Source: Straminergon stramineum
Lineage: Eukaryota; Streptophyta; Bryopsida; Hypnales; Calliergonaceae
DNA length: 64,000 nt
Assembly (NCBI GenBank): GCA_963920665.1
Contig: OY987264.1
Coordinates: 23,974,906 to 24,038,905, forward strand
Direction: 5' to 3'
Shown one piece after another: positions 35,227-49,512 of the stretch. How positions within the stretch are numbered: position 1 is the first letter of the stretch; each line of letters starts with the position of its first letter. The notes below the pieces were generated by a model, which made no database searches, was not told the DNA's origin, and was given only the letters and a program-made list of their open reading frames with translations. Made by a program: the position numbers and the translations under genes.

Positions 35227-37680
35227 TATATTGTACAAATTTTCATTTAAAGAAAAATTGTAGTATCACCTTCTTATAAAACCTCAGTAGCAAGAGAAAT
35301 AATTTTGGTAAGAAAAGGAAAATATAGTATACTAATAATTTTACCAACACTAAAAAAAAGTTATTTAAATATTCTAGCCAAAAAATAAAGACCTATCATC
35401 TTTTCCAAGTTAGATGGATCATTTAAATATAATTAGGCTATCTTTGACAAGTTTGTTACATTGGGTGACTTGGGCTCTTGGAGTTAACAAAACGAGTGTG
35501 TTGGACAAATAAACTAACAAGGTACCTACCTCGACAACACTAAGAAGGTTACAAAAAATATAATTTATTGATACGGTGACCCTAAAATGCATTAACATTA
35601 TCTATCATTTATAAGATTCAATAAAAAAAAATGATAGTCCAAGAATAGGAACCATGCTCAAATTTTTATTTAAATGATTTGAAAATTAGTAACCTTAAAA
35701 ATGAAATCAAATACCTATATTGTGTAAAATTATTAAAAAAATCATCACTAATCTCAATTTTCAAAGGTTCCAACCTATTCCAGTTTGTAGTTGACTATTC
35801 TTAAATTTTTAATTATGACATGATTGATTGTATTCTTGACATTCTATGTTTTTCTCAAATCCACATGTTTCCTAATTGTTCTCAAAATCAAGCTGAAATC
35901 CAATCATTTCATTCAAAATCCAAACCAATGAAAAAGCCACAAAAGGTAGGACAAATTTCTTGGTTGTAAAGGGAGAGAAGAGACCTTGAAGTCAATAATT
36001 GAAAAATTGAGGTTGCATGAGATCAAAATTGCATAAATTCTTTTCTTTATAATTTCAATTCTCTTGAATTAAAAATATATATCTTTTAAAGTTTTTGGAA
36101 AGTGGAGGTGGGGAACTCCAAGGGAAAAATGTCTGGGTCCTTTCCACCCATCACATTCATAGGCATACATCATGCCTATGCTATTACAACACTCTTGAAA
36201 ATGTAAATCTTAGCTACATCAAAATGAAAGAGGATAACTTAACAAATAAGTTAGAGCAAAGTAGAAAATGTTTAAAAGAACTTGAATTGCAGTTCTATGA
36301 AGGTGGAGAACTATTGGAGAATTCCAAAGCAATTGAATATTTGTCTCAAAATATTGAATTGGATCTTTCACAATATGGTACCCAAGAGCTTGAAGACCAT
36401 CAATTGGATCTTTCATAGTTGTTTCAATATGAAATTTTCAACCAATTACAGTAAAAAATGCATAGAGAATGGACTCTTAGAAAGTAGTGACTCTTAGATG
36501 CTTCCACTCAAGCAATAGACTTCCTAGGCAATAAAGTATATATTAATATACTTGAACATCAATCCTAATGGTGTTTTTTCAAGTAGAACTCATTCTTTTC
36601 TAAATTCCAAAACATATGCATACACCACAATTCACCAAGAGTAGTTGCACATTATTGAAGCAAACAAAAGACACCTTCATTGCTTAGGCCAATACTAAAA
36701 ACACAACAATCATTTACAAACTAAGGAAAAGTAACAAAATCATGGCAATTATCGGGTTACAAAACCATAATAATTCTTTGTAAGCAAATATGAGCTCTAA
36801 ACTCTTAGTAATCTTTCCGATTTCTTCCTTGTAAGCTGCTTTTCCTAATCTAGGCTCCATCTCTTAATTTTAACTTCAATCATCCTCCTCCAAGTCCATG
36901 GAGGGAATTGTATTGAACCTACTCAACAAATTGCCTAATCATTCCTAATGGCTCTTCTTCATCCCTAATCTACCTTAGTGTAGTTTGAAACATTGTTCTA
37001 CTAAGTTTTTCACTACTATAGTGTGATTCTTACTATCCTAATGCTAGTTCACTAATTGACTACTTGCTTCTAAATTGTTGCATAATTTGCAATGATTCCT
37101 TTTTTCTCATTTGTAATTCTCATTCTAATTTCTACATTAAGTATTCTAATTCTAATTCCCACTAATTCTACCATTCGTTCTTTTTACCCAATTTTCCATT
37201 TTGTACTTAGCCCTCTAAACTTACTAAATACTAATTCTATCTCTAGAAATTTCCAATTCTTCATGACATAAATGAATTCAATGACCTCCACACAATTGCT
37301 CCAAGCTCACTACTTTCTTGTACCAAACCTACTAATCTATTCTTGTTGTGAAGTCTTTCTAATCTTTGCTAATTCCCCAAACTACCAAACATTGAACTAA
37401 TTCTTCTAAACTAAATTGTAAGTGAATGGGGTGGCTCACACTCAACAATTTGATGAGGTTGCACATGAATTTGATCTTTCCCAAACAATTGAAGTTGTTA
37501 GTATTCCACAATTGCCATGGACATGCCAAAGGGAACATCACAAAATAAATCATACAAATCAATATGAAAATGTCCTAGTTGATGAGGGGGCTTGCCTTCC
37601 ATTGTCACAAGACTCACATCAAAGTCTTTTTTGAGAGCAACATGGAAGGTGAACCACAATCAATAGTGCAAAGGAAGGTG
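35227..37680. other. AT-rich stretch before the Helitron, no gene recognised
   Basis: Mostly non-coding. A plus-strand ORF at 36095-36418 (107 codons, with a repeated ELDLSQ/QLDLS phrase) has no recognised domain; it may be part of the Helitron or chance. Confidence 0.35.
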
Positions 37681-40600
37681 AACCTTAACAAATCATTTGC
37701 CATGTTTTACGTGAATTAAATGTTATGTGCAACCATTGTCATGTGATAAATAATGTTTTTGGAAGAAAAGAGAGTTGGTACAAAACAAAAAACATCCTTC
37801 AACCTTTGTTGCCAATATGAAAAAATTACATTACCTATTCATCAACCACTTCCACTACTATTGATTTCAATAGATGATAACCAATTGAGGTGGCGAAAGT
37901 TGAATTTTTTTTTGCAAAAGTTTGGACTAACAATAAATCTTTAGCACTTGCATAAATGGGGGTGCAAAATTATTGCTCCTCCAAGCATCATGGGAATTCA
38001 AAAAATTTGAATATGTAGAATAGTGTATCATGGACTTAGACCTCTTTTTTCTACAAGATGTAGATGACCCTGAATTTGCCCAAATTTATAGTACAAATCC
38101 TCAAGCCCAAGTATCACATAGATCTAAAATACTCCAATATCTAGATGCTTTGCTTTTGACTAATCTACAAAAATGGATGCTTACCAATAATTGCTCAAAC
38201 TCTTCAAAGTATTAGCCAACTAGTGAAAGAGAATCCAACCACTTAAATGACTATAATCATCGAGAAAAATGATGATTTTGATAGAAGATGTTGAAAGAGG
38301 AGGCATTAGTATTTGGAGATGATAAATGTGGCTGATGTGATATTATCATTTAGATGAAAGGAGTATTTGACATATATCAACCCTATACCATTTATATGAT
38401 CCTTTGCACTATGTGTTGATGTGTCTATAGAAATGAAGGATGGGCAATTGGCATTCACCATACAAATGTTATCTTGAACCAATCTCTCAATGATTGATGT
38501 AATGGAGAATTACAATTTTTGTTTGATGCTTCAAAAAGATTAATAAATTCACTCATTTGGAAGGTTATTTCAACAATATATTGTTGACCAACACGCCAAA
38601 ATGGAATAGCAACATTTGATGTTTATCCATCATAATGAAACCAAACTTAGGGTAGAGTTATACCAAGGTTTGCAAGATGCAATTTCAATTGGTGATGCAA
38701 ATCTAAGGATTCTTCTAAGACAAATAGTCTTTCCATCATCATTTGAAGGATATCCACGTCAAATGCAACAACTTTATGAAGATGTCATATCCATCAAACA
38801 ACAACATGGAAACCCAAACTTCTTCATTACTTTTACATGTAACCTTGCTTGGCTAGAGATTTGAAACAACTTATTGTCAAGCAAAAGGTAAATTGATAGG
38901 CCCAATTTAAATAGTGACTTGGATATTCAATATGAAGTTGAAGGAGTTATTGGATGATCTTCTTAAGAAGTCAATATTTGGGATGGTCGTTGGAGATGTT
39001 TGGACAATTGAATTTCAAAAGTATGGTTTGCCACATGCACACATTTCTATTGTGATAGCAAAATCAAATAAGCCTCAAAATACAAACAATGATTTGTGGG
39101 TTAACATGGGGATTCCATATCCAATTGAGGGACCATTGCTTCATGAGACTATTTCAAGGTGTATGGTGCATGACCCATGTGGTAAATCTACAAGCCTTGT
39201 GCATGATTGATGGTAAATGTTTGAAAGGAATATCCTAAATTATTTTCCAAAGAAACATAGATTGATGAAGATGGTTTTCCTTCATATTTTTGGAGAGACA
39301 ATGGACAATATATCATGCGTCAAGGAGTTGCTTGTGAAAAAAAATGGATAGTTCCTTATAACCAATATTTGATGGTAAAATATAATGCCCACTTCAATGT
39401 AGAGATTTGCTCTTCAATTAAGTATGGAAATACTTATTCAAGTACATACACAAGTAATATGATTGGTCATTGGCACAATTTCAACTAGTTTCAGAGCATG
39501 GAGAGACATTGCCACAAATACATGTAGATGAAATTCAAGAGTTCTTGGATTCTTGATATATCATGTCAAGCAAAGCCTCATTTTTTTATTTTTGAAGGAA
39601 ATATGCATGGTCAAGCCCCTTCTATAATATGTTTGACGATTCATCTACCAAACCGACATTTAGTTGTTTTTCAAGACAATATTAACTTGAGGCAAAATCT
39701 ACAAAGAGTTTCTACTTCAATGTTGGAAGTTTGTTTTTTGCTCAACAATTTTGATTCAAATGCACGAATGCATCTATATGTGGATATCCCAAAACATTAC
39801 TCTTGAAGAAGCAAGAAGTGGCATCTTCAAAAGAAAAAATTGTAGTTATCAACAATTGATCATATGTTTTTTGTTTTTTCTACAAAGTTAGAAAAAAAAT
39901 TGAAAATTTTGCTACCTTTAATAAAAAGAGCCTACTCATTTAAAGATTTACAGATATTTGAAAGGATAATCCATCCTTTGTTTAATCCTACATGTTTAAC
40001 TCAAGGACTTTTGGAAAATGATCCTTTGGAATCATCATCAAGATGAATTTGGGTTTGATTTTACTTAAAGACATTGTGTAATAGTCCAAGATCCAAATGC
40101 ACCTCCAAATTTTATTATTATTTGATGAAGCATTACTTGAAATTGAATGAATTTTATAGATATGGTTTTCAAATCTTTTCTTGAGAATAAACACATTTAA
40201 AATAAGAAAATTAACTTAAGTTCAAAAGAATGAATTCTAATACTCTAAATTTATTGTATTTTTGTTGTTCCAATTGTTGTATTAAATTTTATTTTTTGTA
40301 ATTTTAATATTAACCAATGCTTGTAGGGATAATCAAAATGCTTGAAGGACTTTTATTTGATGCCATTAGCAACAACTGTTCAACATGATTCTAGTTACTA
40401 GATTGGTTATTGAAGAGATAATGAGATACTCAACTCTAAAGTCCAAGAAGGTATCATTGATGGTAATCTCACATTGATGACTTAGTGATCAAAGAAATAT
40501 ATTTGATACTAATATGAGTTGCCAAGAAATAAAGTCATTGGATTCTCCTAGAGTATTTTTTATCTATGGTCTTGAAGAGACTAGAAAAAACTTTCATACA

Positions 40601-41018
40601 ATACACTTCTTGCAAAAACTAAGAGCCAAGGAATTAAATAAATTGGATTGGTAGTTGCATCATTAGGAATTGTTGCTACTTTACATTATGTAGAAAAGAC
40701 TGTTCACTCCAATCTAACCATGCAAAACTCATTTGTGAAACTTCTCTTATAGTGTGGCACCAATTATTTATAGACATGTAAGTGAAATTGTAGATAGCAC
40801 TTGCAAAGATATATGGGTGCAATGGATCCAATACTTGAACATGTATTATTTGGTGATGAGATTCTTGTTTTTGGTGGAGACTTCCACCAAACTATACTCT
40901 TCATGGTCAAGCAAGGTGGAAGAAGAGATATTGTATCTAAATCACTATCATGATCCACTATGTGGCAACACATCAAGGTTATACAATTGATAATGGATGT
41001 GGGAATTGCACAGCTTAT
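37681..41018 (+). pseudogene. Degenerate Helitron Rep/helicase
   Basis: Read in pieces across several frames on plus. An N-terminal CNHCHV zinc-like motif (about 37720) is followed by a Helitron helicase-like block with GNPNFFITFTCN (about 38800-38850). Next is the rolling-circle block EFQKYGLPHAHI, whose HAH (39034-39042) corresponds to the HUH nuclease motif. Then comes a block with MHGQAPSI and IHLPNRHLVVF (about 39600-39670), and finally a Pif1-type helicase piece with VFGGDFHQT (about 40868). Many stops and frameshifts separate these. The helicase is cut off where R1 copy B begins. No Helitron ends (TC...CTRR with hairpin) were located. Confidence 0.85.
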
Positions 41019-44000
41019 TGTGAGTGCCAATTTACCCACCTTTGGTAAATCGTGAATACAACTAGGTTCTAGGTTTTGGCTAAGTGAATCCTACCTTTGG
41101 GTGTCTAAGTGTAGTCCATTGTGCCTTCTAAGCAATGGATCTTTTTACTAAGTGCCTAAAGTGACCCCCAACGATGCAAGATTCTTTCAATCTACATCTC
41201 ATGTTTTGGCCAACCGAATGGATGGTCCGCTGTATGTTTTGAATGGAACCTATTTCAGGGAAGAACTAACCTAATAAACCTCTAGGTCATTTCTTTCCAT
41301 TTCTAAAAACCTAAAACTCGTCCCTATCCGACCTTCCTAGCCAAAGTTATGAGCGGATGAAGTTTGACCACTACTTGGGTCCTCAAACTTCATCCATCGA
41401 TTGAGCCTAGTTCCCTAATTCAAAAGGATTCGAAATTTCTTGGTGTGGGTCAAAAGACTTGTTCCTACCTCTTCAATCTGCTTCAATCTTCAACAAGTCT
41501 GTAATTTGGTCCTAATTAGAGATTTCCACGGATTTCTCATCTAAACCTTGCCTAAACTTCATCCGCTAATTTCTCCTAACCTATAATTTGGAAATAATTT
41601 TTTTTTCTTCGGCCCTGGACTCTAATTGATAGACTCTTCCCAATCTCCTCAATTCGTTGTCAAATCCTATGTCTAAATATTCTTCATCCAAATCTACTCT
41701 AACCTTCATCTAGTGATAACTTCTTTGTTTTTTTTATCTAATTTGGGCGTGCCTTAGGGTTTTGGAAAGCTACAGACCTCCTCTTTTAGTTTCAACCCTA
41801 AGAAGCGACCTGACTTATAGTCTTTAGGGTTTGACCTAGAGGTGGGCCTCGGCCAAAGTTACTAATTGCTAATTAGGGACATTGGAAGAGTTAGGAATGG
41901 GTTATCTCATACCTCGGAACTTGGATCATTGATCGTGCCCACCGAAAGCTCTCCCTCTACCATGAACTCCCATTCCGTGATGCAACGAACCACCGTTCTA
42001 ATCATAAAATAGGTTAATACAAGGGTCTATTTGTTGGCTTTGTCCTATTTCTTTCCCTCCCTCTTCCTTTTCCTTCCACACTATTCCTCCTACATACTAT
42101 GGTGGCCCAACTACCCTTGTTTCTATCTAAGGTAGGCAAACCCATACCCGTCTATTTAAGAGGATAGGGTACATCAAGGACTCCACAGAATTGGAGGAAA
42201 TGTGCACCAGATTAGCTTTTTTGCACCCAATAGAACGACACCCAAAAATTGACAAATAATAAAGTGGAAAACTTTGTATTCAAGTGCAAAGTGAGGACTT
42301 ATAGGAACCTATAATCAACTATAGAGCTGCGTTATGGTGGAGCCTTTATTGACTCATAATTGACTACTACGAACATAAATATATTTTAATATAAACCTAA
42401 AATCGTCCACTACCAGACATGGAAGACGATCACTGTAGTGCCTAATCTACTTGCGGCACTTGCCACAAATCCAGGCAATGTAGCCCGCAACATGAGGGGC
42501 ATGACCGGTATTTCGCCCCATGTGGCATTAGGACCTGCCTGCAGCTACTTGTACACTTGCTCGCATAGCTTTCCACGTCAACCACGACCGGCCTCTTTCC
42601 TGCCATTTTCTCCTCCTGAATTGCACAGACATTCTTGCCCACATGGTCGGTGACGGTGTTGCTCCCACAATTTCTTTGTCATGTTTTCGCTCGTCCTACA
42701 CTTGATAGAAGTGGCCGTTGCATTGACCGTTTCAATTGTGTTGATTCTCATTCCTGCACTTCATCATCGTCTTCCTCTGCAAGCGTTTCTAGCATCCACC
42801 TAGGATCGCCACAATGAGCCATACCAGACTTCGAATATATTCTATAGAATCATTGTCCTCTGGGAAAAACGAAACAGATATTAAGCTTACCAACCTGCAC
42901 AGCACTAGCAACAACTGTGGATAGCAGAATGATGCATATGTATCAAAGTACTGAAGAATCTAAATATTTGGAAGATGGGTACTATGAATTTCCACAAGGC
43001 TTGCAAGATCAATGGACATCTGGAAGATAGATAATTGAAGTGCACATGACTTGTAGCATTTGTGAACACAATGAATCTCATAAATTGGATCCAATATGGT
43101 GACCAAACTTAATATACCAGGAAGTCATTTTTGATCTCACTGCATACACTACTTGATTATAACACAATTTGTATTAACTTATACATCTATTCAAACAACA
43201 AGTGTAGATTCAGATTAGCATCATAAATCAAAAAATATTGACCTACATTCGAGAAGCCAAGCTCCCAGACCAGGTGTGCACTCACCTCAATTGTTGATGT
43301 ACGCGATCATCAAAGTTGGCAATCATCACCGTCTGTCTGCATGAACTATCCACCGCAAGCCATTCTCGAAGCCCTCATATAGTCTCATTGTCAAAGGCAC
43401 TATTAATTGTCCACTTAGCTGGACGTTCTGAAACCCATGCAACGTCTATGAAGGATCGCAATTCCAACCGTGAAGCCACCCAATTATAGTTGAACTACTT
43501 TTTAAATTGGTTAGGTCTAAACCACTTCCTGTTTTTTTAATGACTCAAAGTTATAATTTGCAATACCTAAATTCGACCATGCAAACCATTTGCATTCCTA
43601 ACTTCCTTTGATTGAAAAACCGCTCTGCAAAACAAAAAATCCGTCACCCTAGCACTGAAATGAGCATGCAACTATTCTCATCGGCGTTTGTGGCATTAAA
43701 GATGCAATTTAAGACCATCCAATGCACGTTGAAAGGGCCTCCTGTAGGGTGCGACATTGGGGACCGCTCGGATATGGGTTTGCCTACCTTATGAGGCTAA
43801 CCAAAGACGTGTCATGACGTCCTATATCGTTGAACGACTTCTTACGTCTAAGCTCACGGTAATCCCTAAGTTTTCTATCCGATGGTCATTACTTAGTGAT
43901 GGGATTTCCCTTCTATCTTATCCCTCCCAACTTCTCCCTATCAAATGGTTTCACCTTTCTTGTCAATCCATCATTTGTTCTTTTATTCTTTGGTGTCTTT

Positions 44001-46512
44001 TGTGGAGACAGGGAGTTGGCTTCCCCACTTCGGTGCTTGGTCGTGGAACTTGGTAGTTGCTTTATTTGCCCCCTTGTCTCTTTCCTTCCTTCTCTTCCCC
44101 CTCCTTTTAGCTACCTTTCCCCCTAGGCTCCTAATTTTTTCACACACACACACCTTCTTGGTTGGTCAACCCACCTGATAGTGCTATTGCCAAATACCCA
44201 GTTGGTAGGTGCTGTCAGCAACTACTTAGCTGCAAGCATTGTTGGAAGATACCCAAGTGCTAGCTAGTTTTGCTAGTTGCTGATTTTCCTCCGTTTTTTA
44301 GTGTTTTGCGATATTTTTGTACTAAGGGGAAGGAAACAAAAAGAAAGGACGTATATCTAACACTAGTAGGTCACTTTGCTATGTATGAGCGTCGTTATTG
44401 ATTCTTCTCCTTCCCTCAGTTGCTTCTCCCTATTGACTTAGACCCTACATCCTACTTTTAGGGGCTAACTTTGTTTTATTCCCAACGGTTTTGAGAACTA
44501 AACTTTGTGCGAAAACAACCACGGGGGTTTGAGGTTCTTCCATGAAGTGGTTTTAACAAACAACTAAGACTTTTGTCCCTAAAGAGGTTCAAAGCTTCTC
44601 CGTGCTTCTCTCTTTTAATACAATACTAACACTTTTGATCCTAAAGGAGTTCAAAGCTTTGCCGTCTCGGTGGAACCCACAATGACAAGAATAAGGTAAG
44701 CCAAAGTAAATACTCAATGGGTACCTAGGACACTCTGACTATCTCGTCGCAAGGGTTAGTGTAATAAAGTTAGTACATACTCAAAATAAATTAAAGGCCC
44801 TCCAAGGTGGCATCGCCAAGGTAAGGTGGAGGGTTGGCTCTAGAGTTAGTACAACAACCCAAGGATCCAAAGACTCCTCAACATGTAACAAGATCCAATG
44901 GTTAGCTACACGAGGTTAGCACTATAACAAACTTGATCTAAAGGCCCTCCAAAGCAGCATCACTAGATTATATAGGGGGTACTCTAGGGTTAGTACAAAG
45001 ACAAGACAAGGAGGAGGACTAAGGAATCCCTCAAGCACACAAAACCACAACCTCTAGCAACATAGTAAAGTAAAACCTTCAAGCCCCAACAAGCTTAGGG
45101 AAGTTAGTACCATAAAAAATCAAAGTGCAAAGGACCCACAAAGACCTCACAAGCTTGAAAAAGAGGGACAGTGGCCAAAAATTGCCCAAAAAACACCATT
45201 GCAAGGTTTGTGGCTAAAATGCCACAATTCCAACATAAATAGGACCCAACAGACTCAAATACACAAAATGGGGGTGGTGAGAGAGGAGAAGGGGTGACCT
45301 TTTATAATCTTTCCCGAGCACCCACCTCCTCTTGTTCATCTAAGTTAACCTTATCTTTTCGGATTTTCATCCTCAACCTCAAAGTTTTCATCCTATGCTA
45401 ACGCACTAAGCTAATTTTTGAGAGATTAACTCCAAATGATAAACAGCTTGCACCATTGACTTTGAAAGGCCATTTTTAATCTATGATAACCCCCACCCCT
45501 TTTTCTATCTTCAAAATCTCAACAAAACCTAGTGCCAATTTAATGCCAAAATCAGGAAAAATCCCAATTTTTGGAGTTTCAATTTTTTGGCAAAAGTACC
45601 TAGCCTAGGCTCTTAAGTGTGTATGTGGGAGTAAAAAAAGACCTAGATTGGACCCCATTCCACTTTCGTATGCTCCTGCTCCGTTGGTCAACTCCGCCGT
45701 GGACTTTAAATTCTGTTAATTGTCAAGGAATCTTGTAGGTTTGGGTACTTTTGACTATCAGAATGTTTTGAAACGAATTGGTGGTACCTTATTAACATAA
45801 AAAAGCTATACTAATTTTTAGTGAGATCTTATTGCCACCTGGGGAATTTCTAGGAATTTCCCATTGCAAATTTGGGCCATTAATCTTCTAGAAAGCATCT
45901 TCTGACTATCAAAACATTCTGAATTTTTTTGTGGAACCTCCCATGGAATCCCACAACACATGTGTAGACTCATATTTTTACTCTATACATCGGTTTGGGG
46001 GGATAAAATCCACTCCCTCATTTAATTATCAACAACTAAGGAATTTTCCACATTAAAGGGAATCTGGGCTAACCAACTTTGTTGTTGGTTCTTGGATGTA
46101 GCTTCAAACCTAAATCACCCTCCTTTGATCGTAGATTCTTCCATTGTCCCGCCTTGCTATTCTTGACATTTGCAAGCCGATAATTGGGGTTCCATTATTT
46201 TGTTGATGAAATGGAGAAACTGGAACCTATCTCCGGGAATTGACCTATGTGTCTCACCAGGGTTCCCTAAACCAATATTAGCCTAAAGATGTGATTTCTA
46301 TGTGAAATTTTGAGCATGGTACGCTCATAACTCGTAATCTACCAATTTACCACAATTAGTTGGGTTCTAATCTATTTACAACTCATAGTTGGGCTATTCT
46401 AGCTATAATATTTTAAATATAGATCAAATACTATATTGGCATATGACACACCTATTTTGGTTCTACACTCTTTGGGGGGCTTTTTGTATATAAAATTGCA
46501 TTTAAAATAGCA
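41019..46512 (+). mobile_element. R1 copy B: 3.8-kb non-coding repeat with a nested TIR element
   Basis: Begins TGTGAGTGCCAATTTACCC directly after Helitron helicase sequence and is collinear with copy A (720-10043). It lacks the Harbinger insertion, reading straight through the equivalent point at about 41660. It carries instead a 1,660-bp element at 42130-43789. No target duplication was found around it. Confidence 0.7.
42130..43789. mobile_element. 1.66-kb TIR element, AGGTAGGCAAACCCAT ends, TA-flanked
   Basis: Left AGGTAGGCAAACCCAT; right end ATGGGTTTGCCTACCT is its perfect inverse. TA borders at 42128-42129 and 43790-43791. R1 copy A lacks this insert. The interior has a GC-richer part (about 42430-42830) with cysteine-rich minus-strand frames (for example CPSCCGLHC near 42480), perhaps a relic of a captured or transposase-linked zinc-finger sequence, but no family is recognised. 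Confidence 0.8.
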
Positions 46513-49510
46513 AAATTAAAATTAAAAAAATGTTTTTTTCGATACTTCCCTTACAGAATCAGAGTAGATTCTATTTCCCTTTCAAAATTTGTACTTATGT
46601 TTTATAGATAAGAATCATTTTTGTTAAGAACAAAAATTATATATGAACTTATAGAGAGAATATGAAGTAAAAAACATCAATAGACGTCTGCAGAGGTTTG
46701 TAATATGGTACCATAAGTGAAAAACAAAGAATATTGATATATTCCAAGTGGTCATATTCAAAGAGGTGAAAAGGAATGGGAGTACATCAATAATTGAGAA
46801 ACTAGCTACAACTGTAATTATATTGACACAATAAGATGGTTTCCAAAAAAATGGGGAGTAAAGATAAAATCCATCTAGCCAGAAAAGAGGAATAACCACC
46901 AAGCCAATAAAGTGGCCAATATGGAAGAACCTGACCAGTGTAACCAAGGTTGAAATACCAATACCCCTAAAATCAGATAGATCTCTAGTGAACCACAATC
47001 AACAGAAGTGAACTAAATAGAGACGTATACAAATGAATTTTTGAGCAAAAATCGAAATGGAATCAAACACAAAATGCTATCGACAACTAGTATCTTCAAT
47101 CACTTGTGGAGTGAAATAGGAGTTTTTGAAAAGATTCCCGAGAGTTGGTAGTCCTCACCTCTACCCATGTAAACCAACAAACAATTAGTGTGCCAATCTA
47201 CGTGTACGAGGTGTCTACAGCATATTACTACTTGTTATCGTAATTTCACAAGAAAATAATTTCAATTCTACTCATAACCAACGTTAAAGCGTATATGCAA
47301 ACCCAAAACAAACCATAGTTTTGTCACGGATTTAAACAACACATGTTGATCGCTGTTCTGGGAACCAAGCACCATGTTTAGCAAACGCAAATCTAAAACG
47401 CTACACTTGAATTATGACCTTGTAAATCCAACACATCCAAAGTCCCAGTAATACAGGAAGCAAACAGCCAAAACGCCAAAGGCACAATGACTCTTATGTG
47501 TATCGTTTCAAAAAAAGCACATAGCTCTAGCAGGATATGGAGGCAAGCCAAACTAGGTGCATTCAAGTAGCCAGTGGACAACCTTGATAGGCAACTTTAA
47601 TTCAGTAGTAAAGGCACAAGCCCCAACTAACCTTCAATCATAGTATATTAATATGAATATGAGTGAGACAATATTATGTGGTATCTCTTACCACTGTATA
47701 AAGAGCAGGGGGATGATCAAGGTCTGATCAACTGTCATCTTTGAGTTTAGCCCATTCAAAAAAACGAATGTTGTTGGATCTATTGCTTGGTTAACTCGTC
47801 CCTAATATGGAAAAATCAGCTTATGTGAACATATGCCAACGTAGTATATACACTTATAAAGAATAAGCTTTTTTTTTTAAAAATAGTATGATGAAAGAAG
47901 TTTTATCCCTATATTTTCCTTTGAAGCAGCAGTAGACATTTAGCAAAGACTTTGTAAGTATACTCAAAATTCTTCTCTAAAAAAAGAAAAAAAAAAAAAA
48001 AAAGGAGTGAGCCCCCAGTGACTGAATGGGGGCTCATACTTGTCATAGTTGATTGCTTAATTTTTTTTATGACTACTATCTTGCCAAAGAGAATCAACAC
48101 TTTCTGTAGCCTAAATTTTGAGGCTCACATCAACCAAAAACTTGTAGTTTGCTTACAGATTGCCACTTGCTAGCAATAATTTGAAGATAAGGTAGCAAAC
48201 ACTTCTAGACCATATTAAATGGGCATTGTGTTCAAATTTCCAAAGTAACATTGATTCACAACTCCCTCGATTAAGTGGGATTAACAATGTTGCACAATTT
48301 TCTCTTGTGAGAATTTGTCTTTAAGACTTTGGCTTCAATTTAATGACTTCTAATTCCTTTTTGAAGTTGTCTTTTTTTCCAATGTTTACTAAAGTAGGAG
48401 GCTCATGAATTGACCATCTAAGGGTTGGTCCACCTTTTTCATGTGGTTTTTTGGATAGGATTATCTTTAGCTCATTTTTCAGACAAAGAAAAATATATTT
48501 TGATTGAAACACAAGTCATTTTGTATTTTTTGAAGCATTTTTAATTTCTTATGAATTTCCAAACAAGATGAGTCATAGGTCCCTATTTATGACCCTAGGT
48601 CTTGCATAAACCGTTCACTTGCAACTTCCAAAGATAAATGGAGAAAGAAAAGAAAATGATTGGCTCTTGCAATAAATAATATTTTTTTGATCCATTCAAT
48701 GACTATAGGAGGTCCATTTAAAGACCAACTTACATCCATTTCAAGCAAGTCTATATAGGCGGTTCTAAATGCCTACTCACTTTCAAAGCCTCCTACCTTA
48801 ATTAGGACTAAAATAAGTTCCTTTCATGTGGATTTTTTTCTCAATACATTGATTTTGTCAACAAAACACAACAATAGAAGACTAGCATGACATTGCTCAC
48901 TAATCACTATAGAGTCTCCGTAGAGAGTGTAAATATTGAGATATTTTGTAGAGAAGTGTAGGTGTCTTTTTTTCCCTTCATTATTTGGGATTTTTATAGT
49001 CACTTATGAAAAAAATATATAGTAACTATTTTTTGCTTCTTGAGGAAATTCATTTGTCTTTTGGCATCTTGATCTCCATTAGAAACAAAGACTTTCACAA
49101 TACTATACAACACTTCAATTCAACAATGAGTCCCTTGGTTTATGGATTTCATTGTGAAGTTTACGGTTTTGACTCTCACCTTCTATAGGTAGCTCCATCT
49201 TGTTAGCTTTGGCCACAACCACCCTCTTCGTATAGTGCTCTAGATATTCTTTGCTTCTCTTTAGACTTGCACTAGCCAAATCAAATGCCCAAAGAAGGAT
49301 TAGGGTTGAATTGGCTTCCCCAAGAAATATTGACTTTAGTTTAAGCCAAGTTCTTTTTGAGGAATTAGATATCATTGATGATACAAACTTAATGAATTAG
49401 GCCTCCACCAAATGATTAGATGTATTTCAACACAAGTTTGATTCTTGACATTGTCTAAGTAATGGATCCGGCTACAAAATGAAGTAGAATAAGCATATAC
49501 TAGATAATGG
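46513..49510. other. AT-rich stretch, no gene recognised
   Basis: The only notable item is an A-run (about 47985-48003) followed by the hairpin GTGAGCCCCC...GGGGGCTCAT at 48007-48036, like the one at 10084. ORFs are short, with none recognised. Confidence 0.4.
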
Positions 49511-49512
49511 TA

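Noticed and set aside
720..46512. R1 copies A and B as the two LTRs of one giant retrotransposon
   Set aside because: There is no primer-binding site after A, no polypurine tract before B, no matching outer duplication, and the 31 kb between them holds host genes.
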